Positions 1-7,200 are shown, counted from the first letter of the stretch. The stretch: 12,204 nt of DNA from Cohaesibacteraceae bacterium (GCA_016764535.1 JAESRR010000033.1:2819-15022), one strand, 5' to 3'. The notes: generated by a model from the sequence alone, not told the origin. A program made the numbers and translations.

Positions 1-142
1 TGCTGCAGATTTTCGTATTGATACGTCACAAGAGCACGGCATCGAAGGGTTAATGCATTTGTTTGGCATTGAATCTCCAGGCCTTACCAGCGCTCTTGCA
101 ATCGCCGAACATGTTTTGCAAAGCGTGGAAAATGAGCGTTAA
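1..142 (+). CDS. FAD-dependent oxidoreductase, C-terminal end only (L-2-hydroxyglutarate oxidase-like)
   Basis: The reading frame is open from the left edge (first full codon at base 2) to a TAA at 140-142, giving 46 residues. The segment [18 protein letters not shown] closely resembles the C-terminal block of the DAO-type FAD oxidoreductases related to L-2-hydroxyglutarate oxidase (LhgO/L2HGDH). In that family this block packs against the flavin and is preceded by an EHG(I/V)xGL motif, seen here as EHGIEGL. The enzymes oxidise a 2-hydroxy acid or a similar substrate using FAD. The substrate cannot be judged because more than 85% of the protein is outside the window. The next feature is an FMN riboswitch about 107 bases downstream, so this gene is probably a separate transcription unit. 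The family assignment is fairly sure and the substrate is not. Confidence 0.75.
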   Translation, partial: AADFRIDTSQEHGIEGLMHLFGIESPGLTSALAIAEHVLQSVENER

Positions 143-226
143 AACCATAATGGTACCGACCCGATAGTGACCTTGGCGAAATGGATCAGTTGCCTTTTCA
201 GCATTATCAACGCAGATTGCATATGT

Positions 227-245
227 CTCGTCGATGGTCGGCGAG
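227..245 (+). other. Small hairpin just upstream of the FMN aptamer
   Basis: The arm at 227-233 (CTCGTCG) pairs with 239-245 (CGGCGAG), giving 7 base pairs including one T-G wobble around a 5-base loop. It ends four bases before the P1 stem of the riboswitch. No T-run follows. It may be a leader structure at the 5' end of the ribN transcript, or chance. I saw no convincing promoter hexamers between the upstream stop codon and this point. Confidence 0.3.
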
Positions 246-248
246 CAT

Positions 249-392
249 GTTCTCGGGGCGGGGCGAAAATCCCCACCGGCGGTAAGCAGATTAACTGTAA
301 GCCCGCGAGCGCATCAAATCCAGATGGATTTGATGGTCAGCAGATCTGGCGTAATTCCAGAGCCGACGGTCATAGTCCGGATGAAAGAGAAC
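249..392 (+). promoter_or_regulatory. FMN riboswitch (RFN element)
   Basis: The conserved FMN aptamer core is present in order. The P1 closing stem is GTTCTC (249-254) with GAGAAC (387-392). The next block is GGGGCGAAAATCCCCACC leading into CGGCGGTAA, around 260-285. AGCCCGCGAGCG follows near 300-311, then GGTCAGCAGATCTGG, then CCAGAGCCGACGGT, then AGTCCGGATGAAAGAGAAC. These match the family consensus closely, with small differences such as GCGTAATTCC where GTGAAATTCC is usual. The RNA binds flavin mononucleotide and represses the downstream gene when flavin is plentiful. It sits 87 bases before the ATG of a transporter gene on the same strand, which marks that gene as part of riboflavin supply. 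Confidence 0.96.
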
Positions 393-397
393 GGTTA

Positions 398-436
398 GGG
401 GTTATGGCTGTCTGATTTTCGGGCAGGCAGAACCCT
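398..436 (+). promoter_or_regulatory. Probable expression-platform hairpin of the FMN riboswitch
   Basis: Just 3' of the aptamer the leader can fold into a two-part hairpin. An outer stem of 398-403 (GGGGTT) pairs with 431-436 (AACCCT, one G-T). An inner stem of 408-414 (CTGTCTG) pairs with 424-430 (CAGGCAG, one T-G). A 4-base bulge lies between the stems and a 9-base loop closes the structure. No T-run follows, so a simple intrinsic terminator is unlikely. Control by translation or by Rho is more plausible. A weaker alternative pairing of 391-394 (ACGG) with 439-442 (CCGT) would use the last bases of P1 and could link ligand binding to this fold. The switching mechanism is inference. Confidence 0.5.
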
Positions 437-479
437 GTCCGTGCGTCCTGATTCACATGCAATTCGAAAGGGTTTTGCA

Positions 480-1373
480 ATGAATCAGATCTCCCACAAC
501 ACAATGAGATCTTCAGCTGTTCAGGCAGCTTTTTATATGGTTGCGGCGGGTGCTGTATTTGCGCTTGTCAATCTATCAACCCAGTATCTTGGTATGCAAC
601 TTGGCATGCCATCCACTTCCACAACATTCTGGCAATATGCCGTGGCACTGGCCGTGTGTTTACCTTGGCTCATCAAAACCGGCCTTGGTACATTGCGTAC
701 AAAGCAACCGTTCCTCCACGTTTTGAGAGTTATATGTGCAGCACTTGGTGTTCAGGCCTGGGTGGCGGGCCTCGTCCATGTTCCGATCTGGCAAGCAATC
801 GCGCTGATCATGACATCTCCATTTTTTGTTACCATCGGGGCTTCGTTGTTTCTTGGTGAACGCGTGGGTGTTCAACGCCTGTCAGCAACAGTAGCCGGAT
901 TTATCGGTGGTATGATCATTCTTGCGCCCTGGTCGGATGCATTTTCGATCCATGCACTGCTACCGGTCCTTGCCGCAGCATTCTGGGCTGCCACATCGCT
1001 TTTTACCAAAAAGCTGACAGGGCGGGAACCTGCTGAAACTGTAACTGTATTTCTTCTAATTCTGCTTACGCCAATCAATGCTGTACTAGCATTCTCCAGC
1101 GGTATTATCGTGCCTGCGGGAGATGCATTGTGGTTGATTATTTTTGCAGGCGTGATGACTGCTATCGCACAGTGGTTGATTGCTCTTGCCTATGCGACCG
1201 CCGATGCAACCTATGTCCAGCCATTTGACCACGTAAAATTGCCATTTAATGTGTTGGGTGGCTGGATTGTATTTGGGTATATGCCAGGTGGACAATTGTG
1301 GATAGGAGCAGCGCTGATTGTCGCGGCATCCCTTTTCATCATGCAGCAGGAAAAAAGACTTTCAGTTGTCTGA
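480..1373 (+). CDS. ribN: RibN-type riboflavin importer (EamA/DMT-family permease)
   Basis: This encodes a 297-residue, very hydrophobic protein with about ten membrane segments arranged as two EamA halves (roughly residues 15-148 and 160-290), the usual build of drug/metabolite transporters. The conserved first-half end, with SPFFVTIGASLFLGERVG, is typical of EamA proteins. Sequence alone would give only 'DMT permease'. The FMN riboswitch directly upstream points to flavin or a precursor as substrate, and RibN riboflavin importers of Rhizobium and relatives are DMT proteins under FMN riboswitches. I chose the ATG at 480 because GAAAGGG (466-472) lies seven bases before it. A GTG at 441 in the same frame would add 13 residues but lies within or next to the leader hairpin. 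The protein should act in the inner membrane. Expression is likely to be lowered when FMN is abundant. Confidence 0.8.
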   Translation: MNQISHNTMRSSAVQAAFYMVAAGAVFALVNLSTQYLGMQLGMPSTSTTFWQYAVALAVCLPWLIKTGLGTLRTKQPFLHVLRVICAALGVQAWVAGLVHVPIWQAIALIMTSPFFVTIGASLFLGERVGVQRLSATVAGFIGGMIILAPWSDAFSIHALLPVLAAAFWAATSLFTKKLTGREPAETVTVFLLILLTPINAVLAFSSGIIVPAGDALWLIIFAGVMTAIAQWLIALAYATADATYVQPFDHVKLPFNVLGGWIVFGYMPGGQLWIGAALIVAASLFIMQQEKRLSVV

Positions 1374-1382
1374 AATATGTTT

Positions 1383-1410
1383 GGTGGGCGCTTATGCGCT
1401 CACCTGTTTT
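1383..1410 (+). terminator. Intrinsic terminator of ribN, overlapping the purD stop codon
   Basis: The arm GGTGGGCGC (1383-1391) pairs with GCGCTCACC (1396-1404), nine pairs with one G-T, around a TTAT loop. TGTTTT follows at 1405-1410 on the plus strand. It begins nine bases after the ribN stop codon and its 3' arm contains the purD stop codon (1400-1402 on the other strand). The minus-strand side has no good T-run, so it works best for ribN. Confidence 0.75.
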
Positions 1411-2677
1411 CCCGTTCAATGGCGCGCCAGGCAATATCTTTACGATAAAATCCTTCAGGCCAGTCGATCGTCTCAATAAGTGCGTAGGCTGCTTTTTGCG
1501 CCTCGGTCACTGTTTCACCCAATGCGGTGACATTGAGAACACGACCGCCATTTGCCTGTAACTGCCCATTCTTCATTTTAGTTCCGGCATGGAATATACA
1601 TGTGTCTGCTTCCCTATCAATTGCCGAAACGCCTCTGATTACGGTTCCTTTGTTATATTTTGCCGGATATCCATTTGCCGCCATAACAACTGAAACTGCT
1701 GTATCGGTGGACCAATTGACAGATTTCGTTTCCAGGTCGCCTTTGTGACATGAAATCATCAATTCGAGCATGTCACCTTTGAGGCGTTTCATCATGACCT
1801 GACATTCCGGATCACCAAACCGGACATTATATTCAATGAGTTGAGGTCCATTTTTGGTAAGCATCAACCCGGCGTACAAAACGCCTTTAAATGGAGCACC
1901 GAGAGCGGTCATTCCCTTGAGCGTTGGGTAAATGATACTTTCCATTGTAGTGTTAATGAGTTCGTCTGTCATCACGGGTGCCGGAGAATATGCGCCCATT
2001 CCACCTGTATTGGGCCCTGTGTCTCCTTCACCGACCTGTTTGTGATCCTGGGCAGTTGTCAGGGGTAGTGCTGATATTCCATCGGCAAGAACAAAAAAAC
2101 TGGCTTCTTCCCCAACAAGCAATTCCTCAATGATAATTTCTGTACCAGCGTCGCCAAATGCGCCATCAAAACAATCTTTAACTGCAGCATTTGCGGTTGC
2201 CAGTTCCATGGCAATGGTCACCCCTTTACCAGCCGCAAGTCCATCTGCCTTTATTACCAGCGGGGCGCCCTTGAGATCCACATATGCAAGTGCATCCTGA
2301 ACATTGGTGAAATGCCCGTAAGCTGCGGTTGGAATGTCATTTCTAGCGCAAAGTGTTTTTGTAAAATTTTTGGAACCTTCGAGCCGGGCAGCCGCTTTTG
2401 AAGGGCCAAAACAAGCGATGCCAGCTTTGTTGAGACTGTCTATCAATCCATCAACAAGCGGTGCTTCGGGCCCTACAACGACAAATGTGATATTCTGCAA
2501 TTTACAAAAAACAATGACAGCGTCGTGGTTAAGAACGTCTACAGATACACAATCTGCAAATTGTGCGATCCCCGGGTTGCCAGGGGAAGCAAACAGTTTT
2601 GTAAGGCGAGGGGATGCAGAAATTGCATATGCCAATGCATGTTCACGGCCACCAGAGCCTATGAGCAGTACGTTCAT
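1400..2677 (-). CDS. purD: Phosphoribosylamine-glycine ligase (GAR synthetase)
   Basis: PurD joins glycine to 5-phosphoribosylamine using ATP, the second step of purine synthesis, in the cytoplasm. The 425-residue protein has the usual length and all family landmarks. These are the N-terminal GSGGREHA (7-14), GPEAPLVDGL (69-78), the ATP-grasp loop KADGLAAGKGV (143-153), DHKQVGEGDTGPNTGGMGAY (211-230) and the metal/ATP-binding EYNVRFGDPE (282-291). The ATG start is supported by a strong Shine-Dalgarno sequence (GAGGTGATT, two to three bases from the ATG at its near end). The gene is complete. It diverges from ubiA on its 5' side and converges on ribN at its 3' end. Nothing in it suggests transfer or decay. 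Confidence 0.98.
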   Translation of the reverse strand: MNVLLIGSGGREHALAYAISASPRLTKLFASPGNPGIAQFADCVSVDVLNHDAVIVFCKLQNITFVVVGPEAPLVDGLIDSLNKAGIACFGPSKAAARLEGSKNFTKTLCARNDIPTAAYGHFTNVQDALAYVDLKGAPLVIKADGLAAGKGVTIAMELATANAAVKDCFDGAFGDAGTEIIIEELLVGEEASFFVLADGISALPLTTAQDHKQVGEGDTGPNTGGMGAYSPAPVMTDELINTTMESIIYPTLKGMTALGAPFKGVLYAGLMLTKNGPQLIEYNVRFGDPECQVMMKRLKGDMLELMISCHKGDLETKSVNWSTDTAVSVVMAANGYPAKYNKGTVIRGVSAIDREADTCIFHAGTKMKNGQLQANGGRVLNVTALGETVTEAQKAAYALIETIDWPEGFYRKDIAWRAIERENR

Positions 2678-2872
2678 TTAATCACCTCATTGTCGCAAGA
2701 TGCCCGGGAGTTACCTGTGTTGATCCAAAAAAGCAACGGTCTTGCATCAAAAGGGCGACACGAGGTCACTATGCAAACGATCTGACTCTTAATGAGGAAT
2801 GTTGCTTGACCTTTGTTCAGTGCCTTTCTAACCAGAAACGGGCACGTGACAGCGTTCAGAAGGAAATACAAC
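2678..2872. other. Divergent intergenic region between purD and ubiA
   Basis: This 195-base spacer must hold promoters for both purD and ubiA. It carries the purD ribosome binding site at its left end and the ubiA ribosome binding site (AAGGA, 2860-2864) at its right end. A TTGACC at 2806-2811 could be a -35 box for ubiA, but no good -10 box is found at normal spacing. I see no small gene and no clear operator. Confidence 0.4.
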
Positions 2873-3808
2873 ATGAGTGATGGTGAAGTCAGTGACGCCA
2901 GTCCAGGAAACTGGATCGATAGTTACGCGCCCTGCTGGTTTCGTCCTTTTGCGCGCATGGCCCGGCTGGACCGCCCAATTGGCTGGCGATTATTGCTGTG
3001 GCCCTGTTGGTGGTCAGTGGCATTGGCGGTTGCATCGGATCCATCTTCCGATGCGTCTGCGTATTGGCAGGATATCCAGTATTTGATGCTGTTTTTTGTT
3101 GGTGCGGTTGTCATGCGGGGAGCAGGTTGTACGTGGAATGACATTGTTGATCGTAAAATTGATGCATTGGTGGAGCGAACACGTTCCCGACCATTGCCGT
3201 CCGGACAAATTACTGTTCGGGCAGCGGGTGTGTTCTTAACCTTGCAGGCACTCATTGGTCTGATCGTTCTTTTGCAATTTAATCGCTACACAGTTCTGTT
3301 GGGCCTATCCTCATTGCTGGTCGTGGCAATTTATCCGTTTATGAAACGTATTACACATTGGCCTCAATTTGTGCTGGGTCTCGCATTTTCATGGGGTGGA
3401 ATGTTGGGTTGGACGGCCCATTTTGGGTCCCTGCACCCGGCAGCCATTGCCGTTTTTGCTGCTTCGGTTGTCTGGACAATTGGATATGACACAATATACG
3501 CACATCAGGATACTGATGATGATGAATTGATTGGCATAAAATCCACCGCGATGCTGTTCAAAGACAATACCAGGAACTGGCTTGTTGTATTTTACGGAGC
3601 CACCATTGCGCTGTTATCCCTCGCGGTTTTTCTCGCTGGTGTGGGAATGGCCGCCTATATAGGTCTTGGCATCGCCGCTCTGCATTTGGGCTGGCAGATT
3701 TTAGCGTTGGACATCGGGAACCCGGAAAAATGTTTGACCCTGTTTAAGGCCAATCGCTGGATGGGGTGGATGGTTTTTTTGGGATTTGTTATTGAAGGGC
3801 AGCTTTAG
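2873..3808 (+). CDS. ubiA: 4-hydroxybenzoate polyprenyltransferase
   Basis: UbiA attaches the polyprenyl tail to 4-hydroxybenzoate in ubiquinone synthesis, at the inner membrane. The 311-residue protein has RLDRPIGWRLLLWPCWW (31-47) at its first membrane helix. The first Mg-diphosphate site is NDIVDRKID (89-97), followed by the family's ERTRSRPLPSGQI (101-113). The second site is YDTIYAHQDTDDD (205-217). About eight to nine hydrophobic segments are visible. The ATG at 2873 is preferred because AAGGA lies eight bases upstream. A TTG at 2813 in the same frame would add 20 residues unlike the family. The gene is a single unit, diverging from purD and converging on the DUF6101 gene. The 95-base spacer after it shows no clear intrinsic terminator. 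Confidence 0.96.
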   Translation: MSDGEVSDASPGNWIDSYAPCWFRPFARMARLDRPIGWRLLLWPCWWSVALAVASDPSSDASAYWQDIQYLMLFFVGAVVMRGAGCTWNDIVDRKIDALVERTRSRPLPSGQITVRAAGVFLTLQALIGLIVLLQFNRYTVLLGLSSLLVVAIYPFMKRITHWPQFVLGLAFSWGGMLGWTAHFGSLHPAAIAVFAASVVWTIGYDTIYAHQDTDDDELIGIKSTAMLFKDNTRNWLVVFYGATIALLSLAVFLAGVGMAAYIGLGIAALHLGWQILALDIGNPEKCLTLFKANRWMGWMVFLGFVIEGQL

Positions 3809-3903
3809 GCCCGGGGGCGGTTTCAGCGCGTTGGTATTTATGTGTTTTATATGCTGATTATGAATTGATTTGGATGATTTTGGGAGAACCAGATGGGGTG
3901 TTT

Positions 3904-4494
3904 CTAGCTTCTTGCAATGATCTCGCGACCTTGTTCTCTGGGTGTTTTACACATAACGCCCGATTTGCGGCGCACCAGGAAACGTGGCCGCCTTCTTGCA
4001 AACTCACCATACCTTCGTCTGGGCTTGACCTGTTGCACTTCAAGCATTCCCAAACGTTGATCAACCCTGATGACTTCGCCCATGTTCTCCATAAGCAAGG
4101 GCAAACCGGTTTTTCGGCCCCAACATCGCCAGTCTACGGAAGCATCTGCGAAATCGTCGGTCACAACCAATACGACTGACAAATCTGGATCAGGGTGTTT
4201 TAACTCAACACTGGCACAAGTTTCAGATAGATCGTCAGACGTTTCAAAACGGACACAAATACCTTCAAAATTCTCGATAGGTAAAACAAAGCGAGCACTA
4301 ATTCCTGAAACGGGTAGAGCTTTTTTCAAAATCACCCGGGTATGATCTACGTATAGGGTGGCTTTGAGCGCTACCGAATGACGGCCTTTGGTCAGGTCTA
4401 TTGTCATTGGTAGCGCAAAAGGATCGATCCTGTGACCAATGCTTTTCAAAGCCGGAGTGGCTTCCCTCTGTTTTGGAAGTGATTGACGCCTCAC
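3904..4494 (-). CDS. DUF6101 family protein, function unknown
   Basis: This is a 196-residue protein of the alphaproteobacterial DUF6101 family, recognised from RIDPFALP (22-29), HPDPDLSV (100-107), DWRCWGRKTGLPLL (121-134) and a very basic tail with RRRPRFLVRRKSG (167-179). There is no signal peptide and no membrane segment, so it is probably cytoplasmic. The short beta-rich pattern in residues 27-110 and the basic tail suggest a small globular domain that might bind nucleic acid or an acidic surface, but this is only inference. It starts at GTG (4494), with AAGGAG six bases upstream. An ATG two bases earlier on the same strand hits a stop at once. In Hyphomicrobiales this gene commonly lies between ubiA and pmbA, as here. 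The family label rests on memory of its motifs. Confidence 0.8.
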   Translation of the reverse strand: MRRQSLPKQREATPALKSIGHRIDPFALPMTIDLTKGRHSVALKATLYVDHTRVILKKALPVSGISARFVLPIENFEGICVRFETSDDLSETCASVELKHPDPDLSVVLVVTDDFADASVDWRCWGRKTGLPLLMENMGEVIRVDQRLGMLEVQQVKPRRRYGEFARRRPRFLVRRKSGVMCKTPREQGREIIARS

Positions 4495-4733
4495 ATGCCT
4501 CTCCTTCGAGCCCCGTTATTCGAGGTCTTCAGGGGTGAGATTACAGATTGATTTGCAAAATGCGCTTAAGAGACGAGGTTAAAAAAGTGTGATTTTTTAT
4601 AGGGTTAGCAAAACGTAACCAGTTAGTTAAATGTTTGTTGACTTATTGGACCAAAATACTGGCCTTGCTTGCCCCAAATAAAATCGTCAGGCTCGGGACT
4701 TGAGTAAAACTGATTCCGTGAACGGATAGAAAA
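4495..4733. other. Divergent intergenic region between DUF6101 and pmbA, with an AT-rich inverted repeat
   Basis: This 239-base spacer contains an AT-rich stretch (about 4575-4660). Within it, GGTTA (4603-4607) and TAACC (4616-4620) form an inverted repeat with an 8-base centre, followed by a further GTTAGTTAA. A TTGACT at 4638-4643 has no matching -10 box at standard spacing on the plus strand. The region must hold the promoters of both divergent genes, but I cannot place them. I see no ORF of note. Confidence 0.35.
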
Positions 4734-6092
4734 ATGACGTCAGCTATGGAAAATTCTGAAATTGATCAATCAAGCCTGCTGGATCGTGCAGCAGAGCTCG
4801 TCGAGGCTGCTGCAAAAGCGGGGGCTGACGCCTGTGACGCTATTTCGGTACGTTCCCGATCATTGGGTGTGTCTGTTCGGAATGGCAAAATTGAAACGGT
4901 GGACAGCTCCGAAAATGATGCGATATCGCTACGGGTTTTTGTGGGCAAAAAGAAAGCAAGCATATCTGCCAATACATTTGATGATATTGAAAGCCTGGCG
5001 CAACGTGCGGTAGCCATGGCACGTGTTTCTCCTGATGATCCCTATGCCTGCCTTGCTGACAAAGACCGGCTTGCAACAAGTTTTCCGGATCTGGAATTAC
5101 TGGATAACACAATACTTGGTGCCGACAAGCTTGGCGAAATGGCATTGGCAGCAGAAGAAGCTGCTATGAATGTGGAAGGTGTGAGTAAATCCGGTGGCAG
5201 TGGTGCGGGCGAAAGCCTTGGTGGAGTTGTCCTTGCAACCAGTCACGGTTTTTCAGCATCATATCAATCTTCTCACTATTCCTGTTCCATGACCGCGGTG
5301 GCCGGTGACGGTGTTTCGATGGAGCGTGATTATGATTACACTGTTGCCAACCACGCGGCAGACTTGAAAGATCCGCGGGTGATTGGTCAAAGTGCCGGCG
5401 ATCGCACTGTTGCACGAGTTGATCCAAAAACCGTCAATACAGGACGAATGAAAGTCATCTATGATCCCCGCGTTGCCACCAGTTTGATCGGCCATTTGTC
5501 GGGAGCGATCAATGGTGCCGGTATCGCTCGTAAAACAAGTTTCCTGAAGGACAAACTTGGTAAGCGGATTTTTCGAAGCGGTATCCGAATTACGGATGAT
5601 CCACTAATTGTGCGCGGGTTGGGGTCGCGGCCTTTTGATGGCGAAGGTGTTGTGAACGAGGCCTTTGATCTTGTCACTGATGGCGTGCTGCAAACATGGC
5701 TGCTGGATAGTGCGACAGCGGCAGAACTTGGGCTTAAAACAAATGGCCGGGCTTCAAGATCCGGAGCCAACCCGTCTCCGTCCGGGACCAATATTGATTT
5801 ATTACCAGGTGATAGAAGCCCGGATGACATGATCAATGATGTCGGTGAAGGCTTGTACATTACTGATCTCATTGGGCATGGTGTAAATGGACTTACCGGG
5901 GATTATTCCAGAGGCGCATCCGGGTTTATGATCAGGGATGGAAAAATTGCTGAAGCCGTCAGCGGGTTTACTATTGCTGGTAATCTAATTGATATGTTTG
6001 CCGAACTCGAACCTGCCAATGATTTTGTCAGGGAACGGTCTATTAATTCACCTACAATCTACCTGGGAGAACTTGCTGTTGCAGGCCAATGA
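4734..6092 (+). CDS. pmbA: TldE/PmbA-type subunit of the TldD/TldE metalloprotease
   Basis: This 452-residue protein belongs to the TldD/PmbA family, cytoplasmic proteins that process or degrade unfolded or modified peptides; in Escherichia coli TldD/TldE matures microcin B17 and removes the antitoxin CcdA. The N-terminal part has SVRSRSLGVSVRNGKIETVD (38-57) and the C-terminal part has GHGVNGLTGDYSRGASGF (381-398), both family hallmarks. The HExxxH zinc motif of TldD is absent, as expected for the PmbA/TldE partner, so a separate tldD is presumably elsewhere. The ATG at 4734 has only a weak ribosome binding site (GGATA); the ATG at 4746 is an alternative. The next gene overlaps its end by 14 bases, suggesting one transcript and coupled translation. 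Confidence 0.93.
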   Translation: MTSAMENSEIDQSSLLDRAAELVEAAAKAGADACDAISVRSRSLGVSVRNGKIETVDSSENDAISLRVFVGKKKASISANTFDDIESLAQRAVAMARVSPDDPYACLADKDRLATSFPDLELLDNTILGADKLGEMALAAEEAAMNVEGVSKSGGSGAGESLGGVVLATSHGFSASYQSSHYSCSMTAVAGDGVSMERDYDYTVANHAADLKDPRVIGQSAGDRTVARVDPKTVNTGRMKVIYDPRVATSLIGHLSGAINGAGIARKTSFLKDKLGKRIFRSGIRITDDPLIVRGLGSRPFDGEGVVNEAFDLVTDGVLQTWLLDSATAAELGLKTNGRASRSGANPSPSGTNIDLLPGDRSPDDMINDVGEGLYITDLIGHGVNGLTGDYSRGASGFMIRDGKIAEAVSGFTIAGNLIDMFAELEPANDFVRERSINSPTIYLGELAVAGQ

Positions 6093-6894
6093 TTTGGGTG
6101 GAATTCCCGGGCGTGAGACGCATTTGCTAATTGAAGCTGCGCTTGAAGCCGGAAAGATAGGTCTGTCTTATTTTGGCAAGGACCCTCAAGTGTTCCTCAA
6201 GGAAGGAGGTTCACCTGTCACAGAAGCTGACCTTGCTATCAATACTTACCTTGAGAAAAATCTCCGGGATAATATGCCTGACTATGGGTGGTTATCCGAG
6301 GAAACCGAAGACAATCTCATTCGTCTTGAACAGCAAACAGTTTTCATCATTGATCCAATAGACGGTACACGAGCGTTTATGGAAGGACGTGACGAATGGT
6401 GCGTCAGTATTGGACTGGTGACAGGGGGAAGACCTGTCGCAGGAGTGCTGTATGTACCTGTCAGGCAGGAATTAATCTGGGCAGAAAAGAACAAGGGAGC
6501 CTGGTGCAACGGAAAACGCCTTGAAATAAAGAAGTACACATCCTTGCAAGGTTTGTCCTTTGCCATCCCGCGCGGTTTACAGAAAAGCGGGTTGATTGAA
6601 AAACTCGGGGCGACTTCTTTGCCGCCCGTCAGGTCTCTGGCATACAGATTGGCAATGGTTGCACTAAATACCACGGCGGGAAGTATCTCGGGCAAGAATG
6701 CGCATGATTGGGACATAGCAGCTGCCGATCTAATTGTAGAAGAATCGGGTGGTCGGTTAATTAATTTGCAGGGAGAGATGGTACAATATAATAAACCCGA
6801 TCTGCGACATCCGGCTCTTATTGCAGCAGGTGATTTACTTGCCGAAAATATTCGTAGTGTTTTGCTGGATACAAATCTGGCTCGCCACTTGTAA
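6079..6894 (+). CDS. Inositol monophosphatase family phosphatase (CysQ-like)
   Basis: The protein belongs to the Mg-dependent, Li-sensitive phosphatase family that includes inositol monophosphatase (SuhB) and 3'(2'),5'-bisphosphate nucleotidase (CysQ). Counting from the proposed start there are 271 residues. The family motifs are GSPVTEADLAI (44-54), the metal ligands in WLSEET (71-76), DPIDGT (92-97) and HDWDIAAADLIVEESGG (209-225). No ATG fits. The frame is open upstream but only TTG codons lie near the expected N-terminus. TTG at 6079 has GGGAGA about eight bases before it and yields a family-like length, with a 14-base overlap with pmbA. TTG at 6094 is another option. In related genomes the gene at this place is often called cysQ. 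Whether it acts on PAP, inositol phosphate or another substrate cannot be told from sequence. Confidence 0.88.
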   Translation: MQANDLGGIPGRETHLLIEAALEAGKIGLSYFGKDPQVFLKEGGSPVTEADLAINTYLEKNLRDNMPDYGWLSEETEDNLIRLEQQTVFIIDPIDGTRAFMEGRDEWCVSIGLVTGGRPVAGVLYVPVRQELIWAEKNKGAWCNGKRLEIKKYTSLQGLSFAIPRGLQKSGLIEKLGATSLPPVRSLAYRLAMVALNTTAGSISGKNAHDWDIAAADLIVEESGGRLINLQGEMVQYNKPDLRHPALIAAGDLLAENIRSVLLDTNLARHL

Positions 6895-6927
6895 TACAAG
6901 GGGCATGAGGTTACGCAGGGGATTACG

Positions 6928-6944
6928 GAGCCTGATGGAGGCTC
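6928..6944 (+). other. Small perfect hairpin before the DUF4170 gene
   Basis: GAGCCT (6928-6933) and AGGCTC (6939-6944) form a perfect 6-base-pair stem with a 5-base loop, 22 bases before the start codon of the DUF4170 gene. It has no T-run, so it is not a classic terminator. It lies upstream of the GGAG ribosome binding site (6955-6958) and could affect message stability or ribosome access. Confidence 0.3.
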
Positions 6945-6966
6945 GAACCAATCTGGAGTATTTCTG

Positions 6967-7200
6967 ATGGAAAATAATCAGGAAAAACAATTGCTACATC
7001 TTGTTTTCGGTGGTGAGCTTGAAGACCTGGATGGTTGTGAATTCAGGGATTTGTCTGCTTTGGATATAGTGGGTATATACCCCAATTATGCTGAGGCTTT
7101 TGCTGTGTGGAAATCAAAAGCTCAATCATCAGTCGATAACGCGCAGATGCGCTATTTTATTGTTCACATGCATAAATTGCTGGACCCCACTTCCGCTTGA
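6967..7200 (+). CDS. DUF4170 family protein, function unknown
   Basis: This is a complete 77-residue protein with the conserved DUF4170 sequence: LHLVFGGELEDLDG (10-23), FRDLSALDIVGIYPNYAEAF (26-45) and NAQMRYFIVHMHKLLDP (58-74). It has no signal peptide or membrane helix, so it is probably a small cytoplasmic protein. The ATG at 6967 has GGAG eight bases upstream. In alphaproteobacteria this gene usually sits between the inositol-phosphatase-family gene and the DUF374 acyltransferase of the lipid A cluster, as it does here. That suggests a role linked to envelope or phospholipid metabolism, but no activity is known to me. Confidence 0.9.
   Translation: MENNQEKQLLHLVFGGELEDLDGCEFRDLSALDIVGIYPNYAEAFAVWKSKAQSSVDNAQMRYFIVHMHKLLDPTSA

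Noticed and set aside
167..415. 82-codon ORF across the riboswitch region
   Set aside because: It covers the FMN aptamer, whose conserved RNA bases explain the sequence. The start is not preceded by a ribosome binding site and the product has no family resemblance.
441..479. GTG at 441 as start of ribN
   Set aside because: It lies just after the leader hairpin with no good ribosome binding site. The ATG at 480 has GAAAGGG at correct spacing.
2813..2872. TTG at 2813 as start of ubiA
   Set aside because: It would add 20 residues not seen in UbiA proteins, and the ATG at 2873 has a clear AAGGA.
3865..4179. Plus-strand ORF of 104 codons opposite the DUF6101 gene
   Set aside because: It is a shadow of the minus-strand gene, which matches a known family along its whole length.
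4638..4665. Promoter for pmbA with TTGACT as -35 box
   Set aside because: No acceptable -10 hexamer at 16-18 bases downstream; one hexamer is too little evidence.
5459..5872. Minus-strand ORF of 137 codons inside pmbA
   Set aside because: It lies fully within pmbA, whose frame carries the family motifs. The antisense product is low-complexity and resembles nothing known.
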